Part shown: one piece after another, positions 35,504 to 46,158 of the stretch | Position numbering within the stretch: the stretch's first letter is position 1 | Layout: each line of letters opens with the position of its first letter | Assembly (NCBI GenBank): GCA_021521415.1 | Contig: JAIQDT010000167.1 | Span: forward strand, 2,238,501 to 2,302,500 | DNA length: 64,000 bases | Source: Bidens hawaiensis | Taxonomy: Eukaryota > Streptophyta > Magnoliopsida > Asterales > Asteraceae | Reading direction: 5' to 3' | The notes under the pieces: generated by a model | What the model was told of the DNA's origin: nothing | Databases searched by the model: none | Seen by the model: the letters and a program-made list of their open reading frames with translations, nothing else | Made by a program: the position numbers and the translations under genes

Positions 35504-36223
35504 TTAGGGGAGATTGTTGAACTTGACAAAGAACTGATGACCAATAACCACAGTTGTTCTCCTTTATGGGTTTTGACAACTACTGCTCTAAACTGTTGAC
35601 AAAACAAAATGCTGATACGAGAACTAAAAATACAACTACTCCACAAAGTATTGAAGATGAAATCAACTGAAGGAAAACAATTGATGGTCAAACATAAGTT
35701 GTTTAACATAGATCAGTAGTTAGCATAGGATTCTCTATATGCAGTTGTTTTTAAAACGAATATCAATAGTTTGTAACTGTTTTTGTTAGCTGTCACTATC
35801 ACCTTTAGCTTATCAGTAATTTTGCATATGTATAAAAAGAAGAATAGAGTCCCTTCTTCATTAACACTTTTCATGTAACCATACTTAACTGAATCGTGTA
35901 CTTACGTACTAGAAAACTCAGTGTTAATGATGAGCTAAGGTTTAGGGGGAGCAAAAGACTGTAATCATTTGATTATAAATATAGACATAGTTGTTCTTCC
36001 ACATGAAACCTATTGTTTAGCTCAAATGAATTATGTTGATTAACTTGTTAATTTTATGTAGTAACTGAAATTGTAATTCAATTATGGTTTCAATTAAAGT
36101 GATACTAATCCATTCAATGGATTAGATCAATTGTTTACTGTTCCATTGATTATGAACTTGTGTTCTAGTAGCTTAGATTATTATATCTATGATCCTACCA
36201 TTTGTTGTAAGGCTAGGTGGACA
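35504..36223 (+). repeat. Element B polypurine tract and 3' LTR
   Basis: TTAGGGGAGAT (35,504-35,514) is followed by TGTTGAACTTGAC, the likely LTR start at 35,515. A TATA box TATAAAAAG lies at 35,831-35,839, followed by a leader rich in TTCTTC. The right end is uncertain; GGTGGACA at 36,216-36,223 is a plausible CA terminus. No partner LTR is in the window. Confidence 0.6.
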
Positions 36224-37004
36224 ACAATATCAATGACTAGCTTTCCACCAGTCATAATAAAACCAAAATATAAAACTGTGACGTAAGGAATTTTTAGTCA
36301 ATATGATTCCCTGCTCAAACTCAAAATGTATGTACTACTTCCGTAGTATAATTTTAGATTTACTTAGGTTTGAATATTTGAAAATTTTCAAAAATATTTT
36401 TGGTGTGTTTTGATATAAACATTGGAATATACAAAAAGATTTTAATTTTCTGCTTTATTTTCGATTACCGAGTTACGCTAATAAAAATTTTGAAAAAGAA
36501 AAGATTTTACCCACATTTTAAGTTTAAAAATGGGTTAATTAAGATTTTTAAAGTATTATTTATGACAAAAGGCATCAGAAATTAGTTTTGATAGTTAATT
36601 TTAAAGAGTTTTTAATGGTAAAAGTCCATTCGCTAAACTTAATTCTCATTCGTTATTAATGTATGGCGAATGAGGGTTCATTTGTTGAATACATATAACG
36701 AATGCGTTACATTCGTTTTTCGTTGACTGGTCACATTTGCTTCCGCTCCAAACTAACGAATGAATACTTATTCGTTAACCTGTTAACGAATGAAGGAAGG
36801 GTTATTTGTTAAACGAATGAACCATTGTCTTTTATTGGGAAACCTGTCAAAGTGTACGAAGTATATAAACCCTACCATACGAATGGATGCCCATTCGTCA
36901 TGACACCGATACTCTTGAAAACCCAAAAACCCAAGTAAAACTCTGGCAAAAATTTTCTAGACCATATTGAGATCTATTTTTGTTTATTTCTTCATAACAA
37001 ATAA
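36224..37004 (+). repeat. Decayed LTR-like sequence with CGAATG motifs and a TATA box
   Basis: No coding frame. From about 36,640 to 36,840 the motif ATTCGTTA / TAACGAAT recurs on both strands (about ten times), in the style of the H1-family hairpins. TATATAAACCC follows at about 36,862, then a leader that is broken by the solo LTR at 37,005. I read this as the promoter part of another LTR of the H1 group. Confidence 0.45.
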
Positions 37005-39124
37005 TGTCGCACCCCGACTAGGTAAATGCAGATTCGTAACACGGGAATGTAACAGATAACTCTGGTATCAACCATATTGTTTATAAAGAAAATTAACAAA
37101 CTAATTTACATTATGATACATGGTTTTAATTTCAATTACAAACTAAGCGTTCACAAAATAACCAGTTTTATAGGCCGCTTTATTCATTAACGTTATATAT
37201 GCTTCTATCTACATCATTACGGTTTATCATTTGGCATATAAGACTTAGTACATCAATCCAACTTTGGAATACCTGAAAAGCATGTTAACAAGGGTCAACT
37301 ACAAATAGTTGGTGAGTTTCACAAGTTTAAACGATACCAGTATACGTAATCGTAGTATTCATGTTTTGTATGTATGAGATGTAATTATACTAAGCCATGA
37401 GTGAATCCTGGACGTGCTTTTAATATGTGGCCCCTGACCACACACGCACTTCCCGTGGCCACATTTGCCCTTTTGCCCCAAACAGGTACTATATCTAACA
37501 CAACATAGCATGTTACAATAGGCTCATATGGTCATGTGCAATTGTAAAACATGTCAGGGCATACCACACCGGCCTATTAATTGGGTTTGTCAAACCAATA
37601 GTACTATTTACATGCCACGGGCTCGTAGTTAATCACTCGTGTGGGGGGACATCCAAGTGTTAGCACTTAGATAATTAATATCATAAAACATTTCCAAATA
37701 GATAGATATATGTACACATGTATTTCACCCCAAAGTTAATATAACAGTTTAAAAGCGGGGCCATGAAACTCACCTTATAGTATTATGATATCAGCAATAC
37801 TCTGCTGTAACTGGTATGCCTCGATTATAACTCAATCCCTATAATCGATATTGCATTGTTGATACTAGTACAGTCTTTAAACCGAATCGGGATGTATATC
37901 TAGTATGTTTATGGCTGTTACGCCCAAAACATGTAAATAGTCTTAGATTGTGACGTTGTACGATATCAAACGTTAAAAACCATTATTGGCTCAATTTCAC
38001 CTTTTCTGTGCTAGATCAAGTTGGTCGTTTACACGTTTCGGAAATAGGTAGGATCACACAAAATATAGTAAACGTATTGTTTGATAAAATGATTCTTTCA
38101 ATAACGAAGTTTATGGTTTCAATACCTAGATTGGCCGAATGGTTCGTGTTCGTTTTCATACAGGTTTGATTGTACAAAACGCGTACAAGTCACCAAAATT
38201 GTCTGAAAATCTATGAAAAAGATCGCTTTTATCAAATTCATTCCAAACTATAATATTTGACCATTTCTGACGTTTTGATATACTGGTCAGTTCATAAACA
38301 CAATGCTGTCGGTTTTATCAAAACGTATATTAATTAAACCTTTAAATTATTATAACTCTTTATATAAGTATATATAAATTATGAGAATTTTTGTTCAAAC
38401 AAATTAAAATATGCAGAATTTTATATAAACAATTCCAGAATTATTACACCTACATATTTACTTATAAAAATTCATTTTATGTGTTATAATTAACCGATAA
38501 GTCACCCGTTCATACCAAACGATTTCTGAAAAATCCGATAAATTTTCTGAATGGTCAAATATCTTCAAATAACCGTTGTGAAATTTCCGTCTTTAACTCT
38601 TTGGCTAAAATACATGTTTTGGCGTAATTCGGCTGTTAAAATTCGATTAAACAAAAATGCACAAACCATATCTTAACTACTCCAATTCATCCAAAATTAC
38701 TTGTGTGATCTTACAATGTCATTTATGATTTCTCCGCAAATGTTTATATATTTTCAAGTTGTGTAGCGATTTTTCATAATAAATCACCAATGAACGATAA
38801 TAAAATCGCCAAATATTCTCCGTTTATCGAATAATTATCAAATTTGGACAGAGACTCATTCATATGTTTTTGAGATTTTTGTGCAAAGAATTTGCTGGAG
38901 CAGGTGTTAAGTTTGTGAATATATCTTTTCATGATATTTAGAAAGCTTCAAAGTGAAGAAAACACGAAGGGGGTAAGTCCCATTATTACGGCCGCCCTAT
39001 GTGGGCTCCCAATGGGCCCCTCATTTGGCCCATTATGCCTTGTTTTTCTTGCCAAACTTGAAATCCCGAGTCCAAATTTAGTTCGAGTTCGGTTTTTGAT
39101 GTGTAAAATAGTTCGGGTGCGACA
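37005..39124 (-). repeat. Solo LTR of a gypsy-like element, minus strand
   Basis: It is bounded by inverted TGTCGCACCC (37,005-37,014) and GGGTGCGACA (39,115-39,124). Flanks AATAA and AATAG match at four of five bases, as a decayed target duplication would. Inside, a GTTGGTGAGTTTCACAAGTTTA stretch (about 37,309) resembles GGTTGGTGAGTTCACAAG in the LTR of element A, which gives orientation and superfamily. No primer site, polypurine tract or coding region adjoins it. Confidence 0.75.
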
Positions 39125-40200
39125 AATAGCGCAAAAACAAGTGTTTTTCAGCTAATTTTTGTAAATTAATAAAAACAAACGACTCGTTTAAAAATCCAAA
39201 ATATTTTCACGGATTGCTTAAAATATCATTTTACGTGTTTTATAAGTCTTTTTCGGCTTAACTGATGATACAATTCTTGTTTTGGTACTAATGTAATGGG
39301 GCCTTAATATCAATACGTTCGTACCGATTAAAAAAATAACTGAACGATACTGGTTATGACTCGTTTATATACCTAAGAGTTATATATAAGTGATATATAT
39401 ATATATATCACTTATATATAACTCTTAGGTATATAAACGAGTCATAACCAGTATCGTTCAGTTATTTTTTTAATCGGTACGAACTAACCGATTAATTATT
39501 TACTCGTTACGTAGTAAATAAGTGTACCTCGTTTTGTCTAGAATGTCACATATAACATATAGACAATTTTCTGGAAATATTTGATTTACTATTTTATTTA
39601 TATTTGAATGATTTTGATGTCAAAACCCTTAATAGATTTTTTTGAATCAATTGGACCTTAAAACATATATTAAAATCTAACTGAAGGTTATAGGTTGGTT
39701 ATCGATGTTTTATCGATGATATCCAATCAGGCTTTAAGGTAATTAGTAATGTATTGGGTAAATTCAGAATTTGAACTTGCGTGTTTGACATTCTGGGTTT
39801 CATCTCAATTTGGACTTTGACTTTCAATAGTCAAAGAATTACACTCGTTAAGTTCATTCTCTATCCTAAGTAATGAATGAGTCTTATTTGTTTATTGTGG
39901 ATGACAAATGACCACATTTGTGAATGTACTTAACGAATGACCTCATTCTTTAGTTGTCCTAACGAATGAGTGTTTTTTAACATAAGGAACGTGCATTACT
40001 TTAACAAATGAGTCTATTCGTTAGATTTGTTTAACGAATGTGCCTATTCGTTTTAAGTTATCAACGTATGTGACTATTCATTAAAGATCCTTAACGAATG
40101 AGATGTGTTTTCATTAGTTATTCATTAATGAATAAATGATGGCGTATTAGTCATTTTAAGGTATATCAAGTATTAATGTATTAGTTTATGCATAAATAAC
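39125..40200. other. AT-rich region with CGAATG repeats and an embedded palindrome
   Basis: No coding frame. From 39,840 to 40,130 TTCGTTA and TAACGAATG alternate about ten times, as at 36,640-36,840, some as weak hairpins such as ATTCGTTAGATTTGTTTAAC. A TATA-like GGTATATCAAG occurs near 40,160. It probably continues the LTR-like material left of the solo LTR. Confidence 0.4.
39317..39484. repeat. Perfect 168-bp palindrome with no spacer
   Basis: Bases 39,317-39,400 are the exact reverse complement of 39,401-39,484. The arms start GTTCGTACCGATTA and meet in an (AT)n centre. I checked all 84 positions block by block and found no mismatch. The next flanking bases do not pair, and no target duplication is visible. 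If transcribed it would fold into a single long hairpin. Confidence 0.97.
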
Positions 40201-41320
40201 TGAAATTTCAAAGGTGAATGTTCCCGAGGGTGAACGAGTACAACATGTTGTTCAACAATCCCCAGTTGAACAACCACAAGTTGAACAAGCACCACAAGAT
40301 GACCAACTAGTTGAAACCCGAGGTTCAATAAGAAAAAGAAGAGCCTGCCGCTACTCATCCAGCAACTGAGACGAAACACAACATTTGTACATTTTTGGAA
40401 AATGATTACTTTGGCATAGCTATGTTTGGGGGGGGGGGGTGTTATAGCATATCTGAAGAAATAAAGAATCTATCATGCTCGCTATGAATTAGGATGAATA
40501 CCGCATCAGATGTTCCTGCTGATGAATCCGATTCACATGCAAGAGAATCATATGGCTATAGATAGATAGTTTCAAGAATATATGAGGGCTGATAAAAGGA
40601 AAATGATGAGGCATTTGCAGTTTGTTCATAGAGAGAACTTGGAATTAAAAGCCATGGTTACTGCACAGGGGGAGAGGTTGAACAAGCATGATGAGATAAT
40701 ACTTCAATTAACGTGTAGAGATTATATGATAAATAAATTGAGAAATGATCACAATAAAGATCATGATGCTGGTGGATTTGATCAGCAACTAGGTGGTGGT
40801 GCCCCATCATCTGGTAATGTTGCAGCAGAGGGGGAAATGATTCCACTGATGTGCAGCCCGTGAACACTATTAAATTAAATATTGTGTTACTTGTGGATAA
40901 AAGAGGGATTGTAATGAGTATGGTGGATGCTGAAGAGATAGAAGAAGGCGAGTTTGATGCAGTTCACTGACTAAAGAAAAAATCAACTAAATAAATTTCA
41001 CTTTGCTTCTTTACTGAAACAAGGAGGATGCAGATGAGTTGGAGAAAAGAGTAGATGTGGTGGTGGAAGATACTGAAGAAGTAAGATTTTATAAGAGGGT
41101 TTCGTCTGGGAATACTACTTTTGATTATGATGAGGTTAAGAGGAGGACGTGACGGCTGAGGAATACTAGAGTTTGTAAACTTAATCTAATTCTGATGAAG
41201 GGATTCCGTTCTTTACAACAAAACACTTTAGGGCAACCGAAGAGCGTTTGAGGAAAGAAAAGGAGAAAACGAAAGGGAAAGAGAAGATGAAAATACCTAA
41301 GACACAAACATCAGATGGTA
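40201..41320 (+). pseudogene. Extra-ORF fragment of the H1 subfamily (decayed)
   Basis: One frame begins VPEGERVQHVVQQSP (about 40,213), Gln/Pro-rich and then basic (RKRRA). The open frame 40,582-40,863 has a helix ending DEIILQLTCRDYMINKLRN, matching EQEDLMLQLTCKDDELKKF in H1 (about 1,665-1,725). Next comes LLVDKRGIVMSMVDAEEIEEG (about 40,888-40,950), matching FFDGSGIVRSIVNDDEI in H1 (about 1,905-1,955). DVTAEEY (about 41,145) matches DVTDEEY in H1, and a Lys/Glu-rich stretch runs to 41,300. The N-terminal domain is missing, and the G LTR cuts it off at 41,321. Function unknown. Confidence 0.6.
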
Positions 41321-42351
41321 TGTATCAGGACCATGATTTCATAACACAAATAACTTTAATCGATAAGAACAATTACTAATTACTAATATGTAAAGACCAC
41401 TTGAATATAGTCGGCATAATCAGCTAGAATCATTATGTTGCTTAATATAGTAAGTATACTAAAATGACAGACACACAATCAACTCAAAAGATTTCCATTA
41501 TATTGATTAGTCATAAACGTACAATGGACAACTTTTAGGGTTTCAGCTGAGAATGTCAGGTGTGGCGCCCTATGTGAGAGAATAATCAGTGTGTTTTGAA
41601 AAAGGTTTGTAAGAGGTCATCCTAATAAATGTGACCTAGTATTCCCTTATATAGGACACCTGACTTTCCTTCTAGAAACCCTAATCATTACAAAACATAT
41701 TCAAAATAAACACAGGGTCAAAACATGTCTTCGAGTAGACTTGATCTTTGTTCGAGTAGACCTTGTAATCCTGAGTATGCTCGACGAAGTTCTTCGAGTA
41801 GACTTTACTTAATATAGTTTTAAAGGAAATATTATTCCCAAATAGACTTCCATCTTCATGATATAACCAAACTTTGCTCGTAAATATACCAGGAGCAAAC
41901 TAGTTATTCTTGAATAATTCAGTCTTGTACTTAGACTTATTTGAGCAAAACAGGATACTTGCGTAACTATGCTCAAGACTGAATCATACTCGGGTAAATA
42001 CTAAGAGTTAATCTATATACTTCCCACAAGTATACTTGAGATCTTCCTTTATTATATCTTTGCTCGACCCACCAAGTTTTCTTCATTCTTGGTTTAAGCT
42101 CAAATAATCAAGTGTTTGCTCGTTTGCAAACCATACTCGATAGAAGAACAACCTTGCTCAACGAAGTGCATCTTGCTCAAAGCTTAACACTTAGAAGAGT
42201 ATTATCAAGATAACCTTCCTTGCATATGATATCATGCTCGGAATAGTAAATACATTGCTTGAAGTGCGTGGGCTTGCTTAACTTTCATACTTAGCATATT
42301 CTGAGGAGGTTGAGAAGATTCCAATATTCCTTGATTAATCCTTTAGAGCCA
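41321..42351 (-). repeat. Element G 3' LTR, minus strand
   Basis: On the minus strand it starts TGGCTCTAAAGG directly after a purine tract (AAGGGGAGAT, plus positions 42,352-42,362) and ends CCTGATACA at 41,321. A TATA box TATATAAG lies at about 41,648-41,656. U3 text GGAATCTTCTCAACCTCCTCAG is shared with the C LTR, so G and C are related copia families. The GAGCANACTT-like motif is again frequent (about 41,730-42,250). Confidence 0.78.
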
Positions 42352-43091
42352 ATCTCCCCTTAGATTGGAACAAACTTAGATGCACAAAAACACACCCGGA
42401 TTCCATACAGTTGGTTCAAAATACACATCAACTGCTTAGAAACAGTAAATTACATTACTTAAAAAGAAATTGATTACATAATCAGTATTTTGTCACTTGG
42501 GCATTACAAATCAAATAAAACTAAAACAAAAGTTACAAGTAATTCAATGATAGTCATCTAAGTTTTTTACCTGCATATCATGCTCACTCACTTCTTCTTG
42601 CATTAAGAATCTTCTCCATTCTTACAGCTGTTGTTCATTGTTGGAACATGGAAATTTCAACATGATATGGGTGGTCTTCTGGCAAGTCCCATTCCCTTAT
42701 GTCATTCAAATCATCCACATGTAAGTATTGAAGCTCAGAGTCATTTTCAATTATCCCTAGAGCCAAGCCATCAGAGTTTAACAACATCACACGATCAATT
42801 TTTGTTTTTATAGATGATCTTTGAATTTTTTTTTCCATTTCTCTACACCTGTGAGCTTGGTTTCTGCATTACCTTTTTTCATAGTTTTGCCTTTTTCAAT
42901 TGAGCATATGGGTTGCAAAGCTTTTTTGATTTACAGAAAGAGATATTGGATGATCTGATTCATTCAATCTCTTCAATCAACTTTTCTTCTCAGCTTCTGA
43001 ATATTCCAGCTTCCTTTTCTTGTTTAATAGAGGGAATCCAACTCTATGTTGATCTTTAAGGTATTTAAACAGCTCGCATGGTTGAGCACTG

Positions 43092-43634
43092 TGTTGGGAC
43101 TTATGTTTTAGACTGAAGGATTGAATTAATTTGTGGGTGAAAAATATATTATTTAGTCTCAACCAAGGGTAGATGGCTTGAAGACCAAGTCATGCTAGAT
43201 TAGTATAAATAGATATTTTTATTCATTTGTCTAGCATGAGTGAGTGTATTGTGTATTGAGTGAGATCTAGGGTTTTATCCCTTTGAGAGAGTCTCCTCCT
43301 CCAGGATGAGCTCTCCTGGAGGCTGCTGATATTTCTTGTGTGTGTATGTATGTATGTATGTATGAATGTATGTATGAGTGGTTCATCTTTATGAGAATAA
43401 TTCGACTATTGAAATCATACTACCAGTTCTATCTTGTTTGTGTTTTGATACATATATGTGTTCATCCTATTTTATTGATTATTGTTAATCGAATCAGGCT
43501 CTCTCCCAATACATCTCATCTGTCCAAACATCTTTCAAGAGTGAATACGTGTTAGATTCGATCCTAACCCCAAATCCGAGCTCCACCATTAATACCGATT
43601 ATTCACGCTTCCGCGCAGAAGCTCGGTTCCATCT
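43092..43634 (+). repeat. Element D 5' LTR
   Basis: Starts TGTTGGGAC, ends GGTTCCATCT (CA expected). TATA box GTATAAATAG at about 43,203, a CTCCTGGAG stem (about 43,290-43,322), and a GTAT microsatellite (43,344-43,375). Confidence 0.92.
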
Positions 43635-45617
43635 ATTGGTATCAGAGCGGGGTTACCGAATCGTTCAGACTAACCGCTGAACTGATTCATTTCGCTCTTG
43701 AATCCACCATGGACGTTAGACGATGAAGTTCGTTGAAATTATTTTTGGGGGTTTTGAAATTATTTGATGTTTTGGAGAAAATTTTATGGATTAATGTTTG
43801 GGTTGATGACTCGTTTGGAGATCCAACATCAATTTCCTGTTTATTTGGTCAGAATGGTCCAGATCTGATGTAACAATGTTATTTGGCTCGTTTTGGGGCA
43901 ATTCTGTTCATTTGATGATTTCCAGATCTGAAAAGGTTGATTGATTATATGAAGATAGGTTTCTTTGATTTCGAGACGACGTTGATATTGCTACAATTTC
44001 AGATTATGAAACTAGTTTCCAGATCTGAAAAATTAGGGTTTTGTTTGCTCGTTGTTGTTTCGGATGAATGTGCTGCACAAATAGTAGATGTTTTGTTGAA
44101 AAATGTTACTGATGGTACAAACTGATAAGGAGAATGTACAAGTGAAGAAAGCACAGGTACTAAAGGAAATTTCATCATTTTTTGTTGCAGCAGATGCAAA
44201 GTGAATATTCAAGCAGGTTCTGCAAGGGCAAATCAATGACTGATGATGCAGAAATGAAGTTTTGATGTCTCAAGCACACCATGAACATTTAAGATTGATC
44301 TTGAGAATTATAAGTGATTTAAGTGTTGCTTCGAGCACAGGATGTGTTTTGCCCAAGCACATCTTAGATTGCTTCAAGCACAGTTTATCTCGAGCAAGTC
44401 TTATATCGAGCACATCAAATTCGAGCACACTTTGCGAAACCCAAATCATATCCTTTTCCTTCTGAAGAAAACTATCTTTTTAAGTCTCGAGCACACTTAG
44501 TGCTAGTGAAGGCTCCCGAGCACACTCAGTGCTAGTGAAGGCTCCCGAGCTTTCTCTGTGCTAGTAAAAAAAATGAAAAATCACAAGTCATAGTGCTATT
44601 GAGCACACTTTGTGCTAGTAATGAAAACCTTGATGAAACTGCATCTTTTTACTCTCAAGCACAATTTGTGCGAGGAACAGAAAGTTTGTGTTTGTGATAT
44701 ATTTCGAGGTTTTGAAGAAACTTTTGAGATTTTTGGTGCCGTTGACCATTTGACCAAGCTATTCTCCATGGAAGATATATACTCAGTGGTATTTTGTTAA
44801 TTTTCTCCAATCATCAACAAGCTTATGGAATTCAAACCTCATCCAATTTCATGACTTCATCAAAAGCTTTACAAGAACAAGTGTTGACCAAGCTTAAGGA
44901 TTTAATCACTTTTAGGGTCAACCAACATATGAATATGTTTATTTTCAGATTTTTACAATCTTGATAAGGATTGTCAAGATTGCTTCACCCACAATTAATT
45001 TGAAGACACATCTATTAAAGGCAATTGCAACGAAATTGGGGGAGTAAAAATCTTTGAATTTCATTGCAAATGGCATGCTTCAAATCAAGTAAAAGACTCA
45101 GGTTAAGGAAAAGTTGATCAAGTTCAATAATCCAAGGTTTTTCAAAGACGTTTCATCGTTTGTAAGTTTTCAGATTTCCTAGTACATATGAGAAGATGGA
45201 GTCATCACGAGCAACAATGTTGAAAGGATGATCAGTAGAGTCTAACCTCCTATGAAATAGTCACTTGAACAGTCAAGAACGGGTTATGGTTGACTTGAAT
45301 GCTATCTTAATTCATGGAATTGTTTGAAGATGATTTACATGGGAAGAAACGGTGTTGAAGAATTGAAGATTATTTGATGATCACAATGAGTTTATTTCTT
45401 TTTGTGATAACCTTGTTACTTGAAGTTGATCTTTGAAGTTCAACGCCTCGTTCATATGCCCATACAACTATATCCAAAAGTGATATAAGAGTGATGATTC
45501 GAAATGAACAATGGGAGAAGCTTAACGTGAAGGAGGGGGGGGGGTATTTCAACGAAAGACAACGAGTTATGAGGTGATCATGGAAGAAATTCTATGGTAT
45601 CGGTCTAAGGGGGAGAT
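43635..45617 (+). other. Element D interior: primer site, non-coding body, polypurine tract
   Basis: The primer site is at 43,637. The stretch 43,690-44,240 is T-rich leader-like sequence, with short frames only. From 44,330 to 44,690 the GAGCACACTT motif recurs, including three tandem units of about 32 bp (44,497-44,580) sharing GAGCACACTTAGTGCTAGTG. The rest is AT-rich with GATGATTTG and TCAAGCTTG text. A G-run (GGAGGGGGGGGGG) at 45,532 precedes the true tract at 45,607-45,617. Confidence 0.75.
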
Positions 45618-46158
45618 TGTTGGGACTTATGTTTTAGACCGACGCATCGAATTAATTTGTTGGTGAAAAATATATTATTTGGTCTCAACCAAGGGTGGAT
45701 GGCTTGAAGACCAAGTCATGCTAGACTAGTATAAATAGATATTTTTATTCATTTGTCTAGCATGAGTGAGCGTATTGTGTATTGAGTGAGATCTAGGGTT
45801 TTATCCCATTGAGAGAGTCTCTTCCTCCAGGATGTGCTCTCCTGGAGGCAGCTGATATTTCTTGTGTGTATGTATGTATGTATGTATGAATGTATGTATC
45901 AGTGGTTCATCTTTATGAGAATCATTCGACTAATGAAATCATACTGCCAGTTCTATCTTGTTTGTGTTTCGATTACATATATGTGTTCGTCCTATTTTAT
46001 TGATTATTGTTAATTGAATCAGTCTCTCTCCCAATACATCTCATCCGTCGAAACATCTTTCAAGAGTGAATACGAGTTAGATTCTATCCTAACCCCATAT
46101 CCAAGCTCCACCGTTAATATCGATTATTCACGTTTCCGCACCGGGGCTGGTTCTATCA
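45618..46158 (+). repeat. Element D 3' LTR
   Basis: It aligns with 43,092-43,634 with scattered substitutions (for example GACCGACGCATCGAA against GACTGAAGGATTGAA), has the same TATA box and GTAT tract, and ends GGTTCTATCA before CACTG. Confidence 0.92.

Larger units (their letters stand above)
12868..36223 (+). mobile_element. Element B: Ty1/copia remnant split by element C
   Basis: Left part 12,868-15,579: end of pol, spacer and first half of the extra ORF. Right part from 33,371: second half of the extra ORF, polypurine tract and 3' LTR. The frame is continuous across C once one copy of the target duplication AAACT is discounted. The 5' LTR, gag and most of pol are missing, and the left edge abuts the H1 LTR. 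Confidence 0.75.
43092..46158 (+). mobile_element. Element D: non-autonomous LTR element, 3.07 kb
   Basis: LTRs of 543 and 541 bp, a primer site TGGTATCAGAGCGGGG (43,637) and a polypurine tract AAGGGGGAGAT (45,607-45,617) are all in place. The target duplication CACTG (43,087-43,091 and 46,159-46,163) is perfect. The interior (about 1.9 kb) has no frame longer than about 65 codons and no gag or pol motif, so D must depend on proteins from another element. Confidence 0.93.

Noticed and set aside
36221..36240. ACAATATCAATGAC after the B LTR as a primer-binding site
   Set aside because: Too many mismatches to TGGTATCAGAGC, and no gag follows; element B ends here.
40430..40440. Poly-G run in the 40-kb extra-ORF fragment as a quadruplex or switch
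   Set aside because: A single homopolymer in decayed sequence, likely slippage or sequencing noise.
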